Source: Deltaproteobacteria bacterium
Lineage (GTDB): Bacteria > Desulfobacterota > Desulfobaccia > Desulfobaccales > 0-14-0-80-60-11
Reading direction: 5' to 3'
Assembly: GCA_023381945.1 (NCBI GenBank)
Contig: JAMCQY010000060.1
Coordinates: 1 to 14,052, forward strand
DNA: 14,052 nt
How positions within the stretch are numbered: position 1 is the first letter of the stretch; every line of letters begins with the position of its first letter. The notes beneath the pieces are model-generated. The model saw nothing but the letters and a program-made list of their open reading frames with translations, had not been told where the DNA came from and made no database searches. Of this stretch, positions 7,576-13,902 are shown piece by piece. The position numbers were made by a program, and so were the translations under genes.

Positions 7576-8037
7576 ATGAACTTCAATCCCAAGATACTGG
7601 CCTTTGTCTGCACCTACTGCACTTACACGGCTGCGGATATGGCGGGATCGGCCCGGATGCAGTATCCGGCCAGCGTGCGCGTCGTCAAATACCTGTGCAC
7701 TGGCCGGATTGACATCATCCACATCCTGAAGGGCTTTGAGGCCGGCGCCGACGCCATCTTTGTGGGCGGGTGAGAGGCCGGCAGCTGCCATTTCCTGGAA
7801 GGAAATCTCAGAGCGCGGGAACGGGTGGAGTACACGCAGCAATTGCTTAAAGAATGCGGCCTGGGGGCGGAGCGCCTGGCCATGTACGAGATTGCCGCCA
7901 GTGACGCTCCCAAGTTTGTGGCGGCGGTGAAGGAAATGACGGAAAAAGTTATGGCTCTGGGGCCCAATCCCCTGCATCCAGGCTGGGTGCCGGGGGCGGT
8001 GATCCCGGAAGAACCTGAGGCGATGGTGCAAAGATGA
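7576..8037 (+). CDS. mvhD: MvhD-type iron-sulfur subunit, selenocysteine-containing (UGA at 7771-7773 read as Sec)
   Basis: MvhD is the small [2Fe-2S] protein that feeds electrons into HdrA. With the in-frame TGA at 7771-7773 read as selenocysteine the protein is 153 residues with Sec66. Before the TGA come the family marks FVCTYCTY (C12, C15), YP.SVR and the YLCTGRID motif (C41). Directly after it the same frame gives EAGSCHFLEGN (C71), the usual continuation of MvhD, where the Sec position is normally Cys in a GCxxGxCHxxxGN motif. Both sides match the family without gap or frame change, so a nonsense mutation is unlikely. Sec forms of MvhD (VhuD) are known in methanococci and have been reported for anaerobic bacteria. 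GGAGG at 7563-7567 serves the ATG at 7576, one base after the hdrA stop. The stop TGA at 8035-8037 overlaps the metV ATG. Confidence 0.88.
7771..7810 (+). promoter_or_regulatory. Candidate bacterial SECIS element in mvhD
   Basis: After the UGA (7771-7773) the RNA can form an apical hairpin, AUUUCC (7790-7795) with GGAAAU (7801-7806), closed by the loop UGGAA. UGAG (7771-7774) can pair with CUCA (7807-7810), which puts the UGA at the base as in E. coli fdhF. The apical loop starts 22 bases after the UGA and has a G in its first two positions, both within the usual bacterial limits. An internal self-complementary GGCAGCUGCC (7780-7789) could add a side stem. It would recruit SelB with Sec-tRNA. 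Confidence 0.62.
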
Positions 8038-8714
8038 TTATCGCGGAGCGGAAACCATTTGCGGAAATCCGGGCGGCGGTGGCGCCTTTTGAAAAGGTCC
8101 TCATCGCCGGATGCGGCACCTGTGTGGCGGTCTGCCTGGCGGGCGGCGAAAAAGAAGTGGGGCTGTTGGCCTCGCAACTGAAGCTCGCCCGGGGATTGAA
8201 TGGCGGGCATCCAAAGATCGGTGAGATCACGGTGGAGCGCCAGTGCGACCTGGAATTTATCCGGCCCTTGAGTGACGCGGCCGCCGGTTATGACGCGGTC
8301 ATCTCCATGGCTTGCGGCGCCGGCGTCCAGTTTCTGGCGGCGCTGCCGGAAATGAAACCGGTCTTTCCGGCCCTCAATACCACCTTCATTGGGGTGAACG
8401 AGGCGGCGGGGTTTTATACCGAACGCTGCCGGGCCTGCCATCAATGTTACCTGGGCGTGACCGGCGGCATCTGCCCGAAGACCATGTGCCCCAAGGGCCT
8501 GCTCAACGGCCCCTGCGGCGGCAATGTCCAGGGCAAATGCGAGGTCAACCCCGAGCGGGACTGCGCCTGGTGTGAGATTTATGCCAGGTTGGAACGGGAA
8601 GGGCGGCTGGAACAGATCGAGCCGATTCTGCCGCTGCATCCCCATGGTAAGGCCGTCACCCCGGGTACAGTAATCCACCCGGGCTATAAGAGGAGATACG
8701 GGGTCCATGAGTAA
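8034..8714 (+). CDS. metV: MetV, methylene-THF reductase partner (MTHFR C-terminal domain family)
   Basis: The 226-residue protein belongs to the cysteine-rich family annotated as methylenetetrahydrofolate reductase C-terminal domain, called MetV in acetogens, where it pairs with MetF. The N-terminal part has GCGTCVAVC (C27, C30, C34) with GGEKEV, and ERQC (C71). The C-terminal part has RCRACHQC (C132, C135, C138) and CPKTMCPKGLLNGPCGG (C147, C152, C161), then C169, C177 and C180. These should bind Fe-S clusters, and zinc in MetV homologues, so MetV can carry electrons from the Hdr complex to the MetF flavin. The ATG at 8034 overlaps the mvhD stop (ATGA), and the stop overlaps metF by eight bases, so the three are translationally coupled. 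The order mvhD-metV-metF is strong support for the MetFV-HdrABC-MvhD type of complex. Confidence 0.9.
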   Translation: MIIAERKPFAEIRAAVAPFEKVLIAGCGTCVAVCLAGGEKEVGLLASQLKLARGLNGGHPKIGEITVERQCDLEFIRPLSDAAAGYDAVISMACGAGVQFLAALPEMKPVFPALNTTFIGVNEAAGFYTERCRACHQCYLGVTGGICPKTMCPKGLLNGPCGGNVQGKCEVNPERDCAWCEIYARLEREGRLEQIEPILPLHPHGKAVTPGTVIHPGYKRRYGVHE

Positions 8715-9591
8715 GCTCAAGGAAGCTTTGGAAGCCGGTCAGTTCCCCATCGTCATGGAGCTCAAACCTCCCAAGGGCGTTGACCCGGAGGGGTTGCTGG
8801 CCCCGGTGAAATCGGTCAACGGCAAGGTGACCGCCTACGGCATTCCGGACAACGAACATGCCAAGATGAAGCTTTCGGCCCTGGCGGCGGCCAGGCTGGT
8901 CCAAGAGGCCGGCGGCGAGCCTCTGCTTCTCATGACTTGCCGGGATCGCAACCGCCTGGCCCTGGAAAGCGATCTTTTGGGCGCCGGCGCCCTGGGCCTG
9001 GAAAATATCCTGGCCTTGAGCGGCGATTTCGTCAGCCTGGGGGATCATCCCGATGCCAAGCCGGTCTATGACGCCGACTCGGTGCAGCTCCTGCAAATTG
9101 CCCGGGGGCTGATGGCGGGCCACGATAGCGCAGGCCTGGCCCTGGAAGGCAACCCCAATTTTTGCCTGGGCGCGGTCCTCATCCCGGAGGCTGATCCGGC
9201 GGGGCCTCAGCTCCTTAAGGCAAAAAAGAAGCTCAAGGCCGGAGCCGAATTTTTTATCACCGCGCCCGTTTTCGACTTGGAGAAGCTCCGTCAGTTCCGG
9301 CAAGCGCTGGGCTCCCAGGATCTCAAGCTGATGGTCTGCCTTAAGGCGCCCAAGCCTGCGGAAGTGGAGCAGGCCGCCAGGGGTGAGCATCGGAAGGTCT
9401 ACTCCTTGCCGCCGGAAGTGGTCAAACAACTGGCGGCGGATGATCAGGAAGAAGTCTTAAAGAAGGGTGCCGCCCTGGCCGGCCGGCTGCTGAAAGAGAT
9501 TAAAGGGCAAAAACTGGCGGATGGCGTCTATGTGAAGGCCCGGGGCCGGGGCGATCTGATGGCCCTGGTTCTGGAGACCGCGGGAGTTTGA
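8707..9591 (+). CDS. metF: 5,10-methylene-tetrahydrofolate reductase (MetF)
   Basis: The 294-residue protein has the size and layout of the MTHFR TIM barrel. It would convert 5,10-methylene-THF to 5-methyl-THF, the last folate step of the Wood-Ljungdahl methyl branch, or run in reverse during acetate or syntrophic oxidation. Visible signs are VMELKPPKG near the start, with Glu18 at the catalytic Glu position, then MTCRDRNRLALESDLLGA and ENILALSGD in the flavin-site region, EGNPNFCLGAV, and GAEFFITAPVFDL. It is the short bacterial form without a regulatory domain. AGGAG near 8690-8695 lies before the ATG at 8707, which sits inside the end of metV. It is the last gene of the tightly packed operon; 117 bases without a gene follow. 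Confidence 0.92.
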   Translation: MSKLKEALEAGQFPIVMELKPPKGVDPEGLLAPVKSVNGKVTAYGIPDNEHAKMKLSALAAARLVQEAGGEPLLLMTCRDRNRLALESDLLGAGALGLENILALSGDFVSLGDHPDAKPVYDADSVQLLQIARGLMAGHDSAGLALEGNPNFCLGAVLIPEADPAGPQLLKAKKKLKAGAEFFITAPVFDLEKLRQFRQALGSQDLKLMVCLKAPKPAEVEQAARGEHRKVYSLPPEVVKQLAADDQEEVLKKGAALAGRLLKEIKGQKLADGVYVKARGRGDLMALVLETAGV

Positions 9592-9708
9592 GAGTCCGAA
9601 GTTCTAGGTTCAAAGTAAAAAAGAAAGTCTGGTATGACTTATTAAGGTTTTATGGGTGGGTCAAAGGTCAGTAATGACTAATTCGAAAACTGAAAAACGG
9701 AAACTCCC
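9592..9708 (+). other. Gap between metF and the second Hdr-like gene pair
   Basis: This AT-richer 117-base gap holds no convincing hairpin, terminator or sigma-54 motif. The only repeat seen is ATGACTTATT (9634-9643) and ATGACTAATT (9674-9683), 40 bases apart and differing at one base, which could be regulator half-sites or chance. The next gene has a weak GGA eight bases before its ATG. An internal promoter is possible but not shown. Confidence 0.25.
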
Positions 9709-10956
9709 ATGAAAAACGAGAAAGTTAATCCGGTGGTGGTCCTGGGCGGCGGCATTGCCGGGATCACCGCGGCCCTGGAGTTGAGCCGGGCGGGCCTTCC
9801 CGTAGCCCTGGTGGAGAAGAGCCCCTTTTTCGGCGGGCAAGCCGCCCGGTTTGTCTGCAAGGCCACCGATGTCTGCCAGAAATGCGGCGCCTGCCGGGTG
9901 GAACAGGGTTTGCGAGACCTGTTTGCGACGCCGGGGCTCAGCTTTTATGCACATACGGAGGTGGTTGACAGCCGGACTGAAAACGATCTGCTGCACCTGA
10001 CCCTGAAGTCCCAGCCCCGGGTTGTGGACCCCAACCGCTGCCTCGATTGCAGCCTCTGCCTGGAGGAATGCCCGGCGAAGGGCGCCATTTTGACTGCCGC
10101 CTCCGCCGAGAACCATCCCCGATTTGCGGTGAATCCGGCCGCCTGTTTGCATTTTCAAGACGGCTCCTGCCGCCGCTGCCAGGATATCTGCCCCACCCAG
10201 GCCATAGATTTGAAGCGCACCGGGACCGAAACGCCGCTTACGGCTTCGAGCCTCGTTATTGCCACCGGTTACCAACCGGCTCAGCCTGCCTGCCGGGCGG
10301 TTTACGCCAAAGGCAGCTCGCCTGCGATTATCACCGGCCGGGAATTGGAGGAGTTGATGCGTCATGGGGGGCCGCTGCTCCGACCCAGCGACGGCCGGCG
10401 GGTGAGGCGTCTGGCCTTCATCCAATGTGTGGGCAGCCGGGATCAGGACCATCCTTATTGCTCCCGGGTCTGCTGCGCCTATGGGCTGCGGCTGGCCCGG
10501 CTGATCCGCCATCGTTTTCCGGAGTGCAGGGTGTCCACTTTTTATATGGACCTGCAGAATGTCGGTCCGGACCCCGAGAATTTCGAGGCTGCCGCCAGAA
10601 AGGAAGTCGAGTTGATCCGGGCGCTTCCGGGGGACCTGGCTGCCACCGCGGACGGGAGTCTGAAGCTGCGGTTTCTGGACGAGGCGTCTGGCCGGGCCCG
10701 GGCCCGCGTGGTCGATCTCCTGGTCCTGGCTGTGGGTATTGCTCCGGGGCCGGACAATGCCCGGCTGGCGGCCATGCTGAACCTGGAACTGACTTCCGAT
10801 GGCTTCTTTAAGGACAGCCAGAACGGCAACCGGGCCAAAGGCCCGGGCATTTTCCTGGCTGGAACCGCGGCGGGTCCCCAAAATATCCTGGAATGCATCG
10901 CTCAGGCAACCCGGTCAGTCCGGCAGGTGAGCCAATATCTGGAGACACGGTCATGA
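9709..10956 (+). CDS. HdrA-like (QmoA-like) FAD and iron-sulfur flavoprotein, 415 aa
   Basis: This is an HdrA-family flavoprotein without the HdrA N-domain and without a pyridine-nucleotide insert, close to QmoA in size. The FAD motif GGGIAG lies at 13-18 and is followed by VEKSPFFGG. Where HdrA has the DCSxC loop, this protein has C50, C56, C59 and C62 (TDVCQKCGAC), so the cysteine set is changed. A [4Fe-4S] motif lies at C111/C114/C117/C121. A second, oddly spaced set follows at C146, C154, C157 and C161 (CX7CX2CX3CP). IQCVGSR (C240) and YCSRVCC match the flavin-near HdrA elements. The end GPGIFLAGTAAGPQ...EC is the usual FAD-binding close. Its stop overlaps the ATG of the 960-aa fusion (ATGA), so the two are made together and probably form one complex. 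Calling it QmoA-like rather than HdrA is a judgement on size and pairing. Confidence 0.82.
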   Translation: MKNEKVNPVVVLGGGIAGITAALELSRAGLPVALVEKSPFFGGQAARFVCKATDVCQKCGACRVEQGLRDLFATPGLSFYAHTEVVDSRTENDLLHLTLKSQPRVVDPNRCLDCSLCLEECPAKGAILTAASAENHPRFAVNPAACLHFQDGSCRRCQDICPTQAIDLKRTGTETPLTASSLVIATGYQPAQPACRAVYAKGSSPAIITGRELEELMRHGGPLLRPSDGRRVRRLAFIQCVGSRDQDHPYCSRVCCAYGLRLARLIRHRFPECRVSTFYMDLQNVGPDPENFEAAARKEVELIRALPGDLAATADGSLKLRFLDEASGRARARVVDLLVLAVGIAPGPDNARLAAMLNLELTSDGFFKDSQNGNRAKGPGIFLAGTAAGPQNILECIAQATRSVRQVSQYLETRS

Positions 10957-13835
10957 ACTTAACCGATCCTGTAAAAGAGCTGAATGTTTTGGTAATGCAC
11001 GGTCCGGAGTTGGTTGCGGCCGGACTCGATATTCGGGACTTTACCCAGGCGCTGGCCGACCTGCAAGGCTGCCGGGTGCTGCCCGTGGTTCCGGCCCTGC
11101 CCGCCGCCGCCCAAGAAGAACAGGTGCGGGGCTTTCTCAAGGCAGACCAGATAAAGCCCGTGGTCCTGGCGGCGAAAGACCCGGAGCATCGGGGGGCTGA
11201 GGTGTCCCGCCTGTTAACGGATGAGCTGGGCTTAAACCCGGAATACCTCCTGCAAGTGGACCTGAGTGTAGCTTTGAATCAGCCGGACCAGGGCTCCCGG
11301 ACCGCCAAAAGCCTGGAACTTATTCGACTGGCGGCCTCGCAGGCCAGCCTGGCGAGCCCCATTATCCCACAGGCCGTTTCCGTCAGCCGCCAGGTTCTGG
11401 TCTGGGGGGATTCTTACGCGGCATTGAAGGCCGCCCGGGAACTGGCGGAGGAAGGCTGCCCGGTGATTCTGGCCAATCCCAATCCGGAACTCAAGCCCTT
11501 GTCCTTTGAGGATGGGGAGAACGAGGCCCGGCTGGTCCGCGAGGTCCAGGACCACCAGCTTATCAGGAAGGTTCATGCCGCCCGGCTCAAAGATTTCGGC
11601 GGCGCCACCGGCAATTTCACCCTGCGCCTCGATAACCCTGAAGCCTGTCTGACCGAGTCCGTCGGCGCAGTGGTGCTGGCGCCAGAGCTGCACGAAGCTC
11701 CGTCCAGTTATCACGCCCCGGGACATCCTGGCATGATATCCCAGCGCAGTCTGGAGGCGTTACTAACCAATCCTTCCGTAGCGGCTATTCCGGAAAGCAT
11801 CGCCATTTTGGTCGGGCTGGCCGGAGAGAGCCATCCACTGGCTCTGCATCGGGCCCTGAGGGCGGTCTCCAGTCTGCTGGCGGCCGGCAAGCGGGTCCAC
11901 CTGCTGGTGGGAGACGCCAAACTGGCGGGTTCGGGCCTGCAGCGGGCTCTGCGGGCCGGCCAGGAAGCCGGCCTGCTTCTCCTCAAATTGAGCGAATGTC
12001 CAACCATCAGCGTCATGGGCGAAGGCCTGAAGGTAACCTGTTTCGAACCAACCCTCCGGGAGAACCTGGAGCTGAACGTTGACCTGGTGGTTTATGACGA
12101 ACAATATCGGGCTGCCGGGGAAAACCCCGATTTGTCCGAACTCTTGCGCTTGCCCTTGGGCGCCGAAGGGTTTCTCCAGTCCGGCAATATCCACCACACC
12201 CCGGTGGCCACCAGCCGCCGCGGTATTTACGTCATCGGACCGGGCCGGGGCATCATGGATCGGGAAGGAACCGACACCGATATAAGTGCCGCGGTTCATG
12301 AGATTCACGGGCTTCTGGGCCAGGGTAAAGCCCTCGCCCCCCAGGGGCGCGCCGCCATTGACCGCGGTAAATGCGTCCTCTGCCTCACCTGCTACCGGCT
12401 CTGCCCGCACGGCGCCATCACCTGGGACAATCGGGCCATTATCAATGAATTGGCCTGTCAGGGCTGCGGCACCTGCGCCAGCCAATGTCCGCAGGACGCC
12501 ATCCAGGTCCGGAATTTCACGGATGATCAGGTAGCCGCACAATTGGCCATCCTCGATTCCCGGTTGCATCCCCGGATCGTGGCCTTTATGTGCCGCAACT
12601 CCGCCTGGGAGGCCTATCAAACCGCAGTGAGGCAATATGGCGCTTCCCTGCCCCTGGGTTTCACCCCCATTAAAGTGCCCTGCGCCGGGAAGGTTGACCC
12701 GGATTATTTGCTGCAGGCCTTCACTTCGGGCGCCGACGGCGTGCTGGTCCTCTCCTGCCCCCAAGACAGCTGCAAATCCACCCACGGCAACCTCTGCGCC
12801 CAATGGGCGGTGGAGCAGGTCCAGGGATTGCTGGCGGAGGCGGGAATCAACCCCAACCGGCTCCTGGGTAAATCACTGGCCGCCAACGCCCCCCGGGATT
12901 TGCTCGACGCGGTGGAACAGACGCTGGCCGCGCTGAGCTTCGAATCCGCGGCAAAAGATGACGATTATCCTTTCTGGCTGACTTCCGAAACCATTGATAT
13001 GCGGCTTTCATCCGATAATAAGAAGCGGTGCCCTATCCCCGAGGCGGAGGTGTGCATCGAGATCAATCCCCAAGACGCCCGGCATCTGGGAATCCAGGCA
13101 GGAGAGCCAATCGAGGCCGGCAGCCGCGGAGGAGCGATCAAGGCCACGGCCTATTTGAGCAACCGGGTCAGACCGGGGGCGGCCTTCGTGCCCCTGCATT
13201 TCCGGGATGAGGCGATTAAACTGCTGCTAAACGCGGAGATGCCGGGATCCAAAGGCTGCGCCGTTAATCTGGCCAAGCTGCAGGAGCAACTCGAGGAAAT
13301 TTTCGGTCTGAAGGTGCCCACTTCCCGCTACCTGCACTGGGGCCATGCCTGGGTAGCCCGGGAGAGCGGCTCCAAAGTGCGCCTGGGCCTGGATGATTTT
13401 TCCCAAAGGGTCTTGGGGCCGGGCGATGAGATCAAACTGCCGGAGGTCGGGGAGGAGATTCGCCGCAACCAGGCTGGTCTGATTTTGAGCCGTAATGGCC
13501 AAAAGGCCACAGTGCTGGCGCCGCTATATGGGATCATCGAAGCGGTGAATCGCAAAGTCCTGGCCAGACCCGGATTGGCCCATGATGACCCTTATGGCGA
13601 CGGCTGGCTGTTGGAGGTCGCCCCCACCAACCTGGAGCCTGACCTGGATCGGATGATTTCGGGCGAGGATAGCTCCGTCTGGATGGAAGAGGAAACCATT
13701 CGGCTCCTGGAGATGCTGGAGCCTTCGGTGGGCGCCACCCTGCAGACCGGGGGTGAGATTATCGATGACGTCTACGGCCAGTTCCCCCAACTGGGATGGG
13801 AGCGCCTGGTTAAAGAGTTTCTGCGGTCGGCTTGA
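10953..13835 (+). CDS. 960-aa fusion: degenerate HdrA + 2x[4Fe-4S] ferredoxin + MvhD + molybdopterin-dinucleotide-binding-like + GcvH-like domains
   Basis: Five parts are visible. Residues 1-465 follow the second half of the giant HdrA by position (VLAAKDPEHRG where it has VVASCSPRTHE; VLVWGDSYAAL where it has the FAD motif VVGGGLAGL), but the FAD glycines and Fe-S cysteines are lost. Residues 474-512 hold two [4Fe-4S] motifs (C474/C477/C480/C484 and C502/C505/C508/C512). Residues about 540-660 are an MvhD domain with C547, C577, C602 and C607. Residues about 675-775 resemble the end of FdhA (INPQDARHLGIQAGE, then VPLHFRDEAIKLLLNAE). Residues about 790-925 are GcvH-like (HWGHAWV, LGLDDFSQRVLGPGDEIKLP, NGQKATVLAPLYG, DDPYGDGWLLEV), with Lys851 near the lipoyl-lysine position. 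The protein probably moves electrons for the adjacent HdrA-like subunit; the role of its last two domains is unknown. ATG 10953 is chosen for GGAG at 10941-10944 and the ATGA overlap; an in-frame ATG at 10893 lies inside the previous gene. Confidence 0.85.
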   Translation: MNLTDPVKELNVLVMHGPELVAAGLDIRDFTQALADLQGCRVLPVVPALPAAAQEEQVRGFLKADQIKPVVLAAKDPEHRGAEVSRLLTDELGLNPEYLLQVDLSVALNQPDQGSRTAKSLELIRLAASQASLASPIIPQAVSVSRQVLVWGDSYAALKAARELAEEGCPVILANPNPELKPLSFEDGENEARLVREVQDHQLIRKVHAARLKDFGGATGNFTLRLDNPEACLTESVGAVVLAPELHEAPSSYHAPGHPGMISQRSLEALLTNPSVAAIPESIAILVGLAGESHPLALHRALRAVSSLLAAGKRVHLLVGDAKLAGSGLQRALRAGQEAGLLLLKLSECPTISVMGEGLKVTCFEPTLRENLELNVDLVVYDEQYRAAGENPDLSELLRLPLGAEGFLQSGNIHHTPVATSRRGIYVIGPGRGIMDREGTDTDISAAVHEIHGLLGQGKALAPQGRAAIDRGKCVLCLTCYRLCPHGAITWDNRAIINELACQGCGTCASQCPQDAIQVRNFTDDQVAAQLAILDSRLHPRIVAFMCRNSAWEAYQTAVRQYGASLPLGFTPIKVPCAGKVDPDYLLQAFTSGADGVLVLSCPQDSCKSTHGNLCAQWAVEQVQGLLAEAGINPNRLLGKSLAANAPRDLLDAVEQTLAALSFESAAKDDDYPFWLTSETIDMRLSSDNKKRCPIPEAEVCIEINPQDARHLGIQAGEPIEAGSRGGAIKATAYLSNRVRPGAAFVPLHFRDEAIKLLLNAEMPGSKGCAVNLAKLQEQLEEIFGLKVPTSRYLHWGHAWVARESGSKVRLGLDDFSQRVLGPGDEIKLPEVGEEIRRNQAGLILSRNGQKATVLAPLYGIIEAVNRKVLARPGLAHDDPYGDGWLLEVAPTNLEPDLDRMISGEDSSVWMEEETIRLLEMLEPSVGATLQTGGEIIDDVYGQFPQLGWERLVKEFLRSA

Positions 13836-13852
13836 ACAAATGAAAATTACTT

Positions 13853-13881
13853 GTAGGGGCGGGTTTTAAACCCGCCCCTAC
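13853..13881. repeat. Perfect 29-base palindrome between genes
   Basis: GTAGGGGCGGGTTT (13853-13866), a central T, and AAACCCGCCCCTAC (13868-13881) form a perfect inverted repeat with 14-base arms. As RNA it would be a very stable hairpin. It lies 18 bases after the stop of the fusion gene and 21 bases before the HdrC-like ATG, with no U-tract. Palindromes of this GTAGGGGC...GCCCCTAC style recur between genes in many environmental bacterial genomes, so a dispersed REP-like element is the first guess. It may also stabilise the upstream mRNA or attenuate the downstream gene. Confidence 0.75.
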
Positions 13882-13902
13882 GGCAAATCCCTTGGAGGAC
13901 AC

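Noticed and set aside
7771..7773. mvhD as a broken gene with a nonsense codon
   Set aside because: The frame and motif continue exactly after the TGA, the position is a known Cys/Sec site in the family, and a SECIS-like hairpin follows.
7623..8720. 365-residue minus-strand frame across mvhD and metV
   Set aside because: It crosses two well-supported plus-strand genes and shows no recognisable domain.
9661..10881. 406-residue minus-strand frame over the 415-aa HdrA-like gene
   Set aside because: The plus strand has FAD and Fe-S motifs throughout; the minus product has none and looks like a codon-bias shadow.
10893..10952. In-frame ATG at 10893 as start of the 960-aa fusion
   Set aside because: It would overlap the preceding gene by about 60 bases and adds residues without family similarity; the ATG at 10953 has GGAG and an ATGA overlap.
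11763..12803. 346-residue minus-strand frame inside the 960-aa fusion gene
   Set aside because: It is antisense to the ferredoxin and HdrA-like regions, with no motif or ribosome-binding site.
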